Positions 11,001-18,223 of a stretch of DNA of 38,712 bases are shown piece by piece. The position numbers and the translations under genes are program-made. Origin of the DNA: Tahibacter aquaticus (GTDB lineage: Bacteria; Pseudomonadota; Gammaproteobacteria; Xanthomonadales; Rhodanobacteraceae); the NCBI RefSeq assembly GCF_004363655.1, contig NZ_SNZH01000028.1, positions 1 through 38,712 of the forward strand, read 5' to 3'. The notes under the pieces are model-generated. The model was not told the DNA's origin. It saw only the letters and a program-made list of their open reading frames with translations, and did not search any database. How positions within the stretch are numbered: position 1 is the stretch's first letter; each line of letters starts with the position of its first letter.

Positions 11001-11475
11001 AGACGGCGAACCCGCCCTGAGTCAGCATCACCGAACGCGTGAACTGTGGGTAGGAGAGCCCGACGATCTGGCCCGTCTGTTCCAGCTTTTCCTTGAGCCT
11101 GCTGGTGAGGATGTCGCCGCTCAGTTTCGCCAGCTCGCCGTTGGGCTGTTGCAAAGCCCCGTCGGGCTTCCTTCGCGCACGACTCTGTGACCAGGTCGCA
11201 CGAAAGGCTCCCACGCTCGTTTCGAACTCCACCTCGGCCATGCAGTGGGAAGCGTTGCGCGACATCAGTTCGTTGCCCGAGGCGGTGATGAGTCCTAGTC
11301 GCGGCGTGCAGTGGTAGAGCGCGAGGCATATGGCGTCGAGGATGGTGGTCTTTCCCGCACCGGTCTCGCCGACAATCGCGAACAGTCCGCTATGAAAGGC
11401 AGGCGAGCGGAAATCGATGATGTGGCGGCCACGCAGTGAATTGAGGTTCTCGAAAGTGACGGACAGGAGCCTCAC
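8098..11475 (-). CDS. sbcC: Exonuclease subunit SbcC (Rad50-like SMC ATPase)
   Basis: This gene encodes 1125 residues, slightly longer than E. coli SbcC. The N terminus has the family start F-E-N-L-N-S-L-R-G and Walker A G-E-T-G-A-G-K-T at 36-43. Two long coiled-coil arms, rich in E, R, Q and A, flank the zinc hook C547-T-L-C550. The C-terminal lobe has the ABC signature L-S-G-G-E at 1032-1036 and Walker B ending D1064-E1065. With SbcD it forms the ATP-dependent nuclease that opens hairpins and blocked DNA ends during replication and repair. The GTG start at 11475 overlaps the sbcD TGA (GTGA), the usual coupled sbcD-sbcC operon. It ends 142 bases from the convergent Hhe-like gene. Confidence 0.96.
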   Translation of the reverse strand: MRLLSVTFENLNSLRGRHIIDFRSPAFHSGLFAIVGETGAGKTTILDAICLALYHCTPRLGLITASGNELMSRNASHCMAEVEFETSVGAFRATWSQSRARRKPDGALQQPNGELAKLSGDILTSRLKEKLEQTGQIVGLSYPQFTRSVMLTQGGFAVFLQSDEGERADLLEKLTGTEVYGAISSRVWQTTSEAGRRAADFKLQASGIILLGDVDLNDLHGRKSELQQHHAELRPQLDTARRDIEWRTALDNALNDCANAEKVLAQAVTLLEAQEPERLRLVEAERAAGVRPLLAAVKSAGEHFERQSSRHADLLLRRDQNEEARCVAIGLAHRAAGTELARVDARYRAAENSLAALQDRIDAISYGPLLDEHFGVWEAKVNLLQSERHSEIEALNAHSTAVSAFEAAADATQAAESALAAGSGEWSEAQKIFQKLAQAFAEALSVDTVAGLEEQREVLVARLAALTALSDARQVCQRNDADRTGREEAIAKLAARIKAGRTIVDQCVEIRSSAEATLKDKREKHQMALMIRSFDDHRRDLVDGHPCTLCGATEHPYVATGTLPEPNALQRELDVAQEEFVTADAEWVRLSSALTGLEGQHENAAEELRSVRKTHDEARRQRDAQSARLSISADVDVDALCAATDVQRSELVERLRDVRQRDSALGAARNAEHENERKVGVLRTALAECVGLSNQAKERVGLCTENAGKARAKVLRLETEISDVLPEGLPDDLDGWIRQNRDALADYRQTLAQRAQVETTLPAFLAALDAAQREHDKWQAKWSELDRSAIAESLVSRSMEECVADVQDRYERATKLFGEIESAALGVADAIERVDAARGTLTEALALSGFASAQQAEAALLQADVLERMRMEMDALADGRTKADGAYGEARRRRDELRNQARTESATDEISARLKRIEEAVNTASAELGQIQQKLETDERERTRLREKQQDVDAAENEHANWQHLNGLIGSADGKKFRQFAQGLTLDHLVRLANAHLSRLDGGRYLIKRGKALNLRMVDSWEGDAERDAKTLSGGECFLVSLSLALGLSDLVSQSTSIDSFFLDEGFGTLDDGALNIALDAMESLQVSGKLIGVISHVQQVKERIPVQIRVVKGRRQDSWIELPV

Positions 11476-12704
11476 GTCGCTACCTCCGCCGGTGCGGTAA
11501 CTTCGCTCGCCACATGATCGAAGAGAGCCCTGACGATGTCGCGTTTTTCTTCAGCTATGTCCTCCCGCTGGACAAGCAGCTGCTCGAACACTTGGTGCGG
11601 GGTCATCTCATGGAGGGTGCGCGGCTGAGTTGCGATGCCCTCCGCTTCGCCTGCAGCAGCGGTCCGGTATACGCGGATCACATCGACGGGCAGCCCATCG
11701 GCCATCGCGCGCAGGCGCGGCATCAGGTCGTCCACATAGCCTCCCACCTCGACGGTAACTTCAAGCCAGAGAGGGTGATCGGCACTGTGCGGGACAGCTA
11801 CCTCAGCGAGAAGCACCGGCATGGCATCCAGCGATCCACGGATGCGGGCCATAGGCTGGAAGGTCGGCACCGGCAAGGCTTCGACACCCTTGAGCGTGCC
11901 GCCTTCAAAATCTACCAGCAGCACTTGCTTGTCGTACGCCAGCTCATCGAAGGCAACGGCCACCGGCGAGCCGGAGTAACGGATCTGTCCGCGCTCGCCG
12001 AGCGTCATCGGGCGATGAATATGACCCAAAGCAACATAGTCTGCTGGCGGAAGCGCATTCGTCGGTAAGGCCGTCAGCAGCCCTACATAAATTTCGTGCA
12101 TGGCCTCGCTGCGGCTGGTGCCGACGGTGGCCAGATGGCCAGTGGCCACAATGGGAAGATTCCCATTCATTGCGTCACGTCGCGCCTGCGCCAGGGCGAA
12201 GACGGTGTCGTAGTGGTCGGTGATGCCCTTTGCGAAAGCGCGCTGGCGTTCTTCTTGCGACTGTCCGGCGATGCTGACCATCACATCGCGCGGACGTATG
12301 AAGGGGACGCCGCACAGTACCGCACCTGGAGTGCCGTCCCGCCGTGTCAGTACGTGTACTTGGCGTTGCGGTTCCCGACCGGCTTCGGCAATAACCAAGG
12401 TTTTGGCGCGCGCGAGAAGACACTCCGCCTCGGCGATGGTTGCCGGCGAATCGTGATTGCCGGCCACAATGACGGTAGTGACCTGCTGCTGCGCGGCGGC
12501 ATCCGTGAAGCGGTAGAGCTGCTTGCGGGCGTAACTGGGCGGCATGGCAACTTCGTAGACGTCGCCCGCGATCAGCACCACATCGACGTTGTGGATGACG
12601 ACCGACTCAAGCAGCCAAGCCAGAAAGCGTTCATGGGCCCGCTCTAGAGAACGGCCCAAGAGCTGCTTGCCCAGATGCAGATCGGATGTGTGCAGCAGGC
12701 GCAT
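11472..12704 (-). CDS. sbcD: Exonuclease subunit SbcD (Mre11-like nuclease)
   Basis: This gene encodes 410 residues from ATG 12704, chosen because GGAG sits six bases upstream and the product then begins exactly with the family start M-R-L-L-H-T-S-D-L-H-L-G-K. The frame stays open to 12779, but that extension has no conserved sequence. Metallophosphoesterase motifs are present: D8-x-H10, G-D48, G-N83-H84-D85 and a later G-H-I-H, which bind the two metal ions. The C-terminal part is the capping and SbcC-binding region. SbcD supplies the 3'-5' exonuclease and endonuclease activity of the SbcCD complex. It is first in the operon and overlaps sbcC by four bases. No promoter could be assigned with confidence. 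Confidence 0.95.
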   Translation of the reverse strand: MRLLHTSDLHLGKQLLGRSLERAHERFLAWLLESVVIHNVDVVLIAGDVYEVAMPPSYARKQLYRFTDAAAQQQVTTVIVAGNHDSPATIAEAECLLARAKTLVIAEAGREPQRQVHVLTRRDGTPGAVLCGVPFIRPRDVMVSIAGQSQEERQRAFAKGITDHYDTVFALAQARRDAMNGNLPIVATGHLATVGTSRSEAMHEIYVGLLTALPTNALPPADYVALGHIHRPMTLGERGQIRYSGSPVAVAFDELAYDKQVLLVDFEGGTLKGVEALPVPTFQPMARIRGSLDAMPVLLAEVAVPHSADHPLWLEVTVEVGGYVDDLMPRLRAMADGLPVDVIRVYRTAAAGEAEGIATQPRTLHEMTPHQVFEQLLVQREDIAEEKRDIVRALFDHVASEVTAPAEVAT

Positions 12705-12988
12705 AGGAAGCTCCAGGACAAAGGCTCGAACGGAGCCAGCCGGGCGCAGGGTGAATAGCTCGGCCCCCGGGGATGCCACCCATTCTGCATGCGGTCTCCG
12801 AGCAATGTCACACTGGTATACGGCTGGCGGCGCTGTTTAGAACTCGGGGCACGAGCTACGAATCCCCCGGGCGCACACAGGTTAGGTGCGCGCCGAGCCT
12901 CGCTGCGATCCGCTGAGCGGTGACCCGCGGGCGCATCGCAGGGTTGATCTACCTTTTTGCTCGGCATGCATCGAGAAGAGGGTCGGCG

Positions 12989-13273
12989 CCCTATCTATTC
13001 GACCCCGACTTCTGCAATGTGGCATCGGGCTGGGAGAAAGGCCGAGTCGAGAAGACCGTCCAGGACGCACGACGGCGGATCTGACAGACGACGCTGGAAC
13101 AGCGCTTCGCTTCGTTCGCCGACCTCAATGTGTACTTGGCAACATAGTGCTTGATGATGTGTAACGGCGCGCACTCGGAACATCCGAAGCTGACAATTGC
13201 CGAGGTCCTGGAGCATGAACAAACCTACCTGATGCCTACGTCGGCGCCGTTCGATGGTTACGTGGAACTGTGA
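12989..13273 (+). pseudogene. istA: IS21-family transposase (IstA) C-terminal relic
   Basis: One plus-strand frame reads as the C-terminal part of IstA: P-Y-L-F-D-P-D-F-C-N-V-A-S-G-W-E-K-G, then G-R-V-E-K-T-V-Q-D-A-R-R-R, and later L-T-I-A-E-V-L-E-H-E and P-F-D-G-Y-V-E. It is broken by in-frame TGA after R-R-R-I (where W is usual) and by TAG after Y-L-A-T, and ends in TGA at 13271. The N-terminal HTH, most of the DDE core and the IstB helper are missing, and I see no terminal repeats. This is an old inactive remnant marking past insertion beside sbcD and the WYL regulator. Confidence 0.85.
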
Positions 13274-13583
13274 CTATGAATGTTCAGCACCTTCCCACGA
13301 ACGTTCCCTACCCCTCTCCAGTGGCCGCCCCTCTGCTTACCTCGCCTTATACCGACCGACCCGATGCGCCTCGTTACCGCTCCGTGATGACGGGCGCAAC
13401 CTACGTCTCATCGCAACGGTTTGTTCGGCAACGAGTTCTTCCTTGGATAATCTCAAACTATGCACCTCTCCCATTATGGACTATGTTACTAACCTGAGTC
13501 GTGATTTTCAGATCCCCCACACGTGATACCAAGCTGATTGCCCCCAACTGACCTTACTTTCGCCCGCCCAGGCTACAAGTTAA
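13274..13583. other. Gap without a supported gene
   Basis: This stretch lies between the IstA relic and the end of the WYL gene. It is richer in A+T than its surroundings. Two short plus-strand frames exist, but neither translation looks like protein. No repeats or terminator are obvious. Confidence 0.4.
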
Positions 13584-14438
13584 TTAGAACCCTCGCTTGG
13601 ATTTTTCCACTTCTTCGCTATTTAACAAAATAACCTGTTGTCGCTCAGGCGGCAATCCGGGAATATCCAGGCAGAGCTGACGCTCGAAATAATAGATCAG
13701 AGAAATTCTCATCGGCACCTCAATCATGCCGTTCTCCATCCCGTAATCGCGCTCGATCGCTTTTTTTTGAGCCACAGATAAATCTGGATGGGGCCCTAGT
13801 TCCAGGATCTGGGTCTGATTCCAGGCTCTGTCGAGCGCACCATCGATTTCAGCGGGACGACTTTCGCTTACGGACAGCAATCGGGCCAGAACCATGTCAA
13901 CAAACGTGGACCGCGTGTAGCACCACGCTCGGGCGTGCCAGCGAAATCCGTCGAAAGCAAGAGCGTGGGGGGCGATCCAGCGCTCAGTAGGCTCCGGGTT
14001 GCTCAGGGATTGATAAACGACTTTCACCGCCCGGCGCCCGTGTATCGCCTGAACAACGGCGCGAAGAATCTGCGGGTCCAATCGACGGCGCACTTTAGGA
14101 ATAGCCGCATGCGATGGAACCGTGCCGAGCCACGTCTCACGAAGACTGATAGCTTCATCTGCAAGCAGAAGCAGTTGGCTCAGATAGGCCCGAGCGTCGG
14201 GCTCCATGATGCGCGGCGAGAAATCAGGGCTGGCGATGAACGCTTTCTGCCCGGCGTCGTAAGCCATGTTTCCGTCAGCGCTTCGTTGGTAGTAGGCCAC
14301 ATCAGCATTGGCCTGAGCACCCGAAACGGAGAAGCGATCTATCAGGTCGCTCTTGTTGAAGCGCCCCGTCCAAAAAAGGCGCTGCTCCATGAAGGCGAGT
14401 CGTTGGATGACACTCCAGCGCAGATGATCAATGTCCAT
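13584..14438 (-). CDS. WYL-domain transcriptional regulator, CapW/BrxR type
   Basis: This gene encodes 284 residues. A winged helix-turn-helix spans about 1-62, with the start block L-R-W-S-V-I-Q-R-L-A-F typical of the group. A WYL domain lies at about 128-200 and contains R-W-H-A-R-A-W-C at 166-173, the ligand-pocket strand characteristic of CapW/BrxR. A WCX dimerisation extension runs from about 215. Such proteins repress defence genes (CBASS, BREX) and are thought to sense nucleic acid or nucleotide signals. The start is fixed by homology; no Shine-Dalgarno precedes it (CTTTCTTCTCTC). It is divergent from a 55-residue gene, and the shared gap holds a perfect inverted repeat, its probable operator. 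No complete CBASS or BREX operon is adjacent. Confidence 0.88.
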   Translation of the reverse strand: MDIDHLRWSVIQRLAFMEQRLFWTGRFNKSDLIDRFSVSGAQANADVAYYQRSADGNMAYDAGQKAFIASPDFSPRIMEPDARAYLSQLLLLADEAISLRETWLGTVPSHAAIPKVRRRLDPQILRAVVQAIHGRRAVKVVYQSLSNPEPTERWIAPHALAFDGFRWHARAWCYTRSTFVDMVLARLLSVSESRPAEIDGALDRAWNQTQILELGPHPDLSVAQKKAIERDYGMENGMIEVPMRISLIYYFERQLCLDIPGLPPERQQVILLNSEEVEKSKRGF

Positions 14439-14484
14439 GAGAGAAGAAAGTTAGCGCCTTAATGCGGGGTTAACAAAATAGATA

Positions 14485-14513
14485 TTGATCTGATCCATCT
14501 ATCAGATTATAGT
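14485..14513 (+). promoter_or_regulatory. Sigma-70 promoter for the 55-residue gene
   Basis: TTGATC at 14485-14490 and TATAGT at 14508-14513 are separated by 17 bases, close to the consensus -35 and -10. Transcription would start near 14520, leaving a leader of about 75 bases before ATG 14596. The operator palindrome occupies the spacer. Confidence 0.7.
14488..14507. promoter_or_regulatory. Perfect inverted repeat, probable WYL-regulator operator
   Basis: ATCTGAT at 14488-14494 and ATCAGAT at 14501-14507 are exact reverse complements around a six-base centre (CCATCT). The element lies in the divergent gap of the WYL regulator and overlaps the -35 element and spacer of the rightward promoter. 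A dimer bound there would block RNA polymerase. BrxR and CapW proteins are known to bind palindromes in such gaps; that this regulator binds here is inference. Confidence 0.7.
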
Positions 14514-14595
14514 TTCTATCACCTAAGGACACATCGGCACCTAGGTTCTGTTCTTTTAGTCCGCCGAAATCTTAGAAATGCAGGAGAGAATCAGT

Positions 14596-14763
14596 ATGGC
14601 AGCAAAGTATTGGTCCGGCCAGGAATGTCCGAAAACTGCGACGTATGGCCAACATCGCGACACGAACGACAACACCTACGCCGGTTCGGCGCACGATAAA
14701 CGGGTGGAGAAAAACGAGAGGTTTCCGCCCAGCCTCAACAACCACCACTTCGAAGAGAAGTGA
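14596..14763 (+). CDS. Small conserved-looking protein under WYL-type control
   Basis: This gene encodes 55 residues. ATG 14596 is chosen over an in-frame ATG at 14578 because AGGAGA at 14582-14587 is well placed for it. The product has W-S-G-Q-E-C-P-K-T-A-T-Y-G near the N terminus and F-P-P-S-L-N-N-H-H-F near the C terminus, with charged residues between. This pattern loosely recalls small YjzC-like proteins (G-Q-x-x-P then a late R-F-P). It has no signal peptide or membrane segment. It has its own promoter with an operator in the spacer and its own terminator, so it appears monocistronic. Function unknown; being the only gene facing the WYL regulator suggests induction by whatever that regulator senses. 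Confidence 0.8.
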   Translation: MAAKYWSGQECPKTATYGQHRDTNDNTYAGSAHDKRVEKNERFPPSLNNHHFEEK

Positions 14764-14773
14764 TGTGGTGAAT

Positions 14774-14793
14774 CCGGCGGCGAAAGCCGCCGG
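14774..14793 (+). terminator. Rho-independent terminator of the 55-residue gene
   Basis: CCGGCGGC at 14774-14781 pairs perfectly with GCCGCCGG at 14786-14793 across a GAAA tetraloop, followed by a moderately T-rich GTATTTCGTTT. It lies ten bases past the stop codon. Confidence 0.85.
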
Positions 14794-15209
14794 GTATTTC
14801 GTTTGATGTAGGGTGTCAACATTCTTCATCGCTGTGTAGTTGGTCACGCCGGCCCACGCCCCTGCGCAGCGGTTCAACGCCGCCGCCGCGGGCTCGCTGC
14901 GTCCATGACCTGACTCAGCCGCCCCCGCCAGCTTCCCCTCGTATTCGGTGGGGCCGTTGCGCCATTCGGATCATTGGCTGTCGAGGAACCGGCTGCCTGC
15001 CAGCCCCCGACGAAACTGCGCCGACCGAAGCATTGAGGCTCCGCTGCCGATCGCGCGAACGTCGTCGGTCGCGCTGCGGGCCAGCCCTCTCGGGCCATCT
15101 TGTCGAGGCGGAACGGTGCCGTCCGGTTGCTTGCCAAGCACGAGGAAGCTGCTTGAATAGAGGTTTGCCAAACCGCCAACATGAACTTCCGGACAGGAGC
15201 TTCGCTTCG
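14794..15209. other. Gap without a supported gene
   Basis: About 415 bases between the terminator and the ankyrin-like gene. Open frames on both strands have low-complexity, R/A/P-rich translations and no recognisable motif. AGGAG at 15195-15199 serves the ankyrin-like start at 15210. Confidence 0.4.
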
Positions 15210-15926
15210 ATGCAGAACAACAATCAGGCTCTGATCGCCGCGGCCCGAAGCGGCGACATCTAAGCCGTGCGCGCCCTCCTTCCGGTATGCGACCCGAAAG
15301 CCAGCGACAGCCTGGCGTTGGCGCAAGCGGCGAGAGCGGGCCGCCTCGATGTCGTGCGCGAACTCATTCCCGTCAGCGATCCTCGGGTCCAGGACAGCGA
15401 TGCATTGATCGAAGCGGCGACGGCCGGCCACATCGACGTCGTGCGCGAGCTCATCCCCGTCAGTGATCCTAAGGCCGGGAACAGCGCCGCGTTGGAATGG
15501 GCGGTCCTTAATGGTCACCTTCAGATCGCTCGCGAACTGATCCCGGTCAGCGACCCGCGAGCCAAGGGGAGCAAATTCCTACGGCTAGCGGCCCAAGCCA
15601 GACAGCATAAGATGGTCAGGGAGATCGTCCCCGTGAGCGACGCGTCGTTGTTGTTCCGCAACGAACTGGCTGTGCTGTCCCGTGTTCAGCAGTGTATCGA
15701 CCAACTCAACGCTTTTTTATTCCACCGTTCTACCGCCGCCGTCGATGAGCTGACGCCGCATGTGAGCGAGGCTGAGCGAGATCGGGCAGTGGTCGAACTG
15801 CCGCCTCATGCGATCGAACGAATGCCCCACCGCATAGCCTGGCAAACAGCCCAGAGATTGCGAGCGCACCTCCACCAGATGGCCCCGAAGCCCATCGCGC
15901 CGCACCGTCCCCGACCATCCCTGTAG
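15210..15926 (+). pseudogene. Ankyrin-like repeat protein interrupted by an early stop
   Basis: ATG 15210 follows AGGAG and opens M-Q-N-N-N-Q-A-L-I-A-A-A-R-S-G-D-I, then hits TAA at 15261-15263. The same frame continues at once with A-V-R-A-L-L-P-V and stays open to TAG at 15924, so one substitution (for example GAA to TAA) explains the break. Five repeats of 29 residues follow the pattern A-L-x-x-A-A-x-x-G-x-x-x-V-V-R-E-L-I-P-V-S-D-P, a short ankyrin variant known in Xanthomonas and Burkholderia. Residues past the repeats are P/R/H-rich. A GTG at 15267 could restart translation and leave most repeats intact, so the gene may not be fully dead. Such proteins act through protein binding; the partner is unknown. 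Confidence 0.75.
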
Positions 15927-16047
15927 TGCCCCTCAGGCTAACGCTGCCGCTCGGCCTACCGTCATCGGAAGGGCGCGCAAGGGCGGTCTGCATAACAAGA
16001 ACTTCGCTCGTCGGAGTGGATATGGCCTGGCAACATCGGGCTTTCCA

Positions 16048-16600
16048 GCGCCACTTCAGCTGGGCATGGGCGTGAGCGACCGTATGGCGGCCCCAATCGG
16101 GGAGAACGTGGATTGCGTGGTGGCGGTGCGCACGCCGACCAGTCGCTGATGGCCCGCCATGTGAGCGAACTACAGCTGAGCGTCTACGCGACACCGGGCT
16201 ACCTTCAACGGGCCGGCACACCGACGCACCCGTTGGCCCTGGAAAACACGCACCACCGCATCGTGGGCTACTGCTGGGCGCGCACCAGCAAAGCCTTCCC
16301 CTACGCTATGAGCCGCGACGGGGAGAGTGTGCATGTGCTGGGCGGCTACGTGCTCACCGTGGACGACGGCAACGCATACCTAGCGGGCGTGGCCGGCTGG
16401 GCGTGCTCTAGCTGCCGCACTACATGGCCAAGGCGCACGCAGCGCGTGGAGAGCTGACGCCACTGTTCCAAGAATGGCAGTTCGACCCCATGCCGCTGTA
16501 TGTGGCGTTCCCGCGGAACCAGCATGTCAGCCGGAAAGTGCGCGTGTTCATCGACTGGATTACCCAACTGTTGGCACAGCACGTACCGGTGACGCACTAG
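16048..16600 (+). pseudogene. LysR-family regulator, C-terminal relic with frameshifts
   Basis: Three frames together spell the effector-binding domain of a LysR regulator. The first (from 16048) gives G-M-G-V-S-D-R and I-G-E-N-V-D-C-V. The second (16113-16400) gives A-D-Q-S-L-M-A-R-H-V-S and later V-Y-A-T-P-G-Y-L. The third gives L-P-H-Y-M-A-K-A-H and ends F-I-D-W-I-T-Q-L-L, with TAG at 16598. Frameshifts fall near 16111-16125 and 16402, and an in-frame TAG replaces a sense codon in the third part. The DNA-binding N terminus is absent. This is a dead fragment of a CrgA/DsdC-like LysR gene. Confidence 0.85.
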
Positions 16601-16718
16601 CGCGCCTAGCTTGGGTGCCGTAACCAGGGAGAACAGGAAGCCCTCGCCCTCGACGCTCCGTCAGGTATCGGCCTTATCGCGACTGGAAAGAAGGCCAGGC
16701 TATCATCAGCCCTATTGG

Positions 16719-17075
16719 TTAAGGGCGCCGCGCTGCTACGGGCGGCGGCAGGGCACCAAATCCGCCGCGTTGCTCTCGCCTAACGGAACTCCACCGCACA
16801 CCCCTACTCCACAGGAATGCGCAGAGTGCTTCCCGGGCGTCGGCATATTGTTCTGGACTAAGCTGAAAGTATGAAATAAAGGCCGTGGGCATCGAATCCA
16901 TCATGGGAATGAGGCTCTCCGCTGCCCTGACCCCTATTCGCTGAAGAGTTCGAACCACTTCAGTAGGCGCCTCAAAACTTTCGCCACGGACACGCAGGCC
17001 CAGATACTTCGGCTCGAATGACAGACTAGGGTTAGCTTCTAACAGATGCATAGCCATATGATAGCACCAATACAT
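16719..17075 (-). CDS. Hypothetical protein, possible last gene of the peptidase module
   Basis: The frame gives 118 residues from ATG 17075, eight bases past the peptidase stop, so it could be a fourth gene of that unit. The first 80 residues look like real protein: an R-V-R-G-E-S-F-E-A-P-T-E-V-V strand-helix region and a later helical S-P-E-Q-Y-A-D-A-R-E-A-L. The last 25 are R/G/P-rich and may not be under selection. No Shine-Dalgarno is evident and no family is recognised. It could be a degraded gene; the alternative is chance coding. Confidence 0.4.
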   Translation of the reverse strand: MYWCYHMAMHLLEANPSLSFEPKYLGLRVRGESFEAPTEVVRTLQRIGVRAAESLIPMMDSMPTAFISYFQLSPEQYADAREALCAFLWSRGVRWSSVRREQRGGFGALPPPVAARRP

Positions 17076-17083
17076 TCATGGGA

Positions 17084-18223
17084 TCAAAAAGTCAATGACT
17101 CCCACAGATAACGGTCTACATACGCCGCTGAAATCTGACCGTAGCCTGGCTCTGGCCCCTTGTAACCACCGCCGGGCAGGCTTGCTCCCCAGCTTACGCC
17201 CCAACTGTTGCGGAAGATGAAGTAACCGCCTAATGGTTCTGACAGGTCAGGTTCAAAACCGACTACGCAAACCGCGTGTCCACCGGACACGACGGAAGAC
17301 GGAGGGGGATCGATAACACCGCCGTAACTCCAACTGGTGGGAGTGCTCCAGTTATTTTGGTTCGAGAGTGGATCCCAGAAGACAGGCACCGTGATGGCCA
17401 CCGGACTCCCGGCTTGCAGTTCAGCAAGGATCAAAGCCGCATTTCCTTGAGTAGCGCCAACTCCATGGTTTAGCAAGCTCGTGCGCCGTGCGGCATCCGC
17501 TGTCGCTACGGCCGTAGGATTCCCAAGCCCCGTATGGCCCGCATTGTTCGCTATGAGATTCGGTGCGTAAGGCCATAGCGACTCAGCGCATATTCCATCC
17601 ACATGGATCGAGTCGCGCGCGAACTCAAGAAAGGTTCCATCGCTGGCAGGATGCCCATCGTTAGTATTGGTTTTGATGGCGTGATAGAGAAACTGCTCTG
17701 AAAAATCCAACTGAGCGCCTTGCTGGCATTCTCGAATTTCAAGCACGGCAGTCGCTGCAAAAGCTACGCACGTGCCACGAGATCCTTGGTCACGAACAGG
17801 CCAATGGAGGCAACGCGCGACAGTAACCCCGCCTTCCTGTGGCGCTTCAGCATTGGCTGGCTCCTCTTCCGTGTCGAGTGGTACAACTCGTCCGTCCTGC
17901 CAAGGGCTCTCGGGCGGGGCACTGGCTCCAAGAATGATCTCATGCCGAACGCGCTTGTCGAGGCTGGTGGCAAACGCGCGCGCCGCATTTCGATCCAACC
18001 GCATTATGAGATTGCTAAGCTCTGGCGCACTGATTGACGTATGGACGGAGAGAATCGGAAACGCTTGCAAAAGGCTAAGAGCGTCCAGCGCCGTTCGCGC
18101 TCCAGATTGATCAAGTACACGTATTGCAGCGGGAGAAACGCCTTGTTCAGCAAGGTCTGCGAAAAACGCGTTCTTGGCCACTCGTAGAGACAGTGATCGG
18201 GGCGAATGCATCGTTTTCTTCAT
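17084..18223 (-). CDS. Papain-like (C1) cysteine peptidase without signal peptide
   Basis: This gene encodes 379 residues. The catalytic domain begins near 135, with R-D-Q146-G-S-R-G-T-C152-V-A-F-A (oxyanion Gln and nucleophile Cys), G-G-H316-A-V-C-V-V-G-F (catalytic His) and F-R-N339-S-W-G-x-x-W-G (Asn and the papain signature). All key residues of clan CA family C1 are present. The first 105 residues are a mostly helical domain with no export signal, so the protein should be cytoplasmic and made without a classical inhibitory propeptide. Its ATG overlaps the SGNH hydrolase stop (ATGA), implying fixed-ratio translation. A cytoplasmic papain paired with an SGNH hydrolase is unusual. A role as an effector, activated through its N-terminal domain, is inference. 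Confidence 0.9.
   Translation of the reverse strand: MKKTMHSPRSLSLRVAKNAFFADLAEQGVSPAAIRVLDQSGARTALDALSLLQAFPILSVHTSISAPELSNLIMRLDRNAARAFATSLDKRVRHEIILGASAPPESPWQDGRVVPLDTEEEPANAEAPQEGGVTVARCLHWPVRDQGSRGTCVAFAATAVLEIRECQQGAQLDFSEQFLYHAIKTNTNDGHPASDGTFLEFARDSIHVDGICAESLWPYAPNLIANNAGHTGLGNPTAVATADAARRTSLLNHGVGATQGNAALILAELQAGSPVAITVPVFWDPLSNQNNWSTPTSWSYGGVIDPPPSSVVSGGHAVCVVGFEPDLSEPLGGYFIFRNSWGVSWGASLPGGGYKGPEPGYGQISAAYVDRYLWESLTF

Noticed and set aside
11475-12779. Longer SbcD starting at 12779
   Set aside because: The extra 25 residues are not family-like, and the ATG at 12704 has a proper Shine-Dalgarno and the exact family N terminus.
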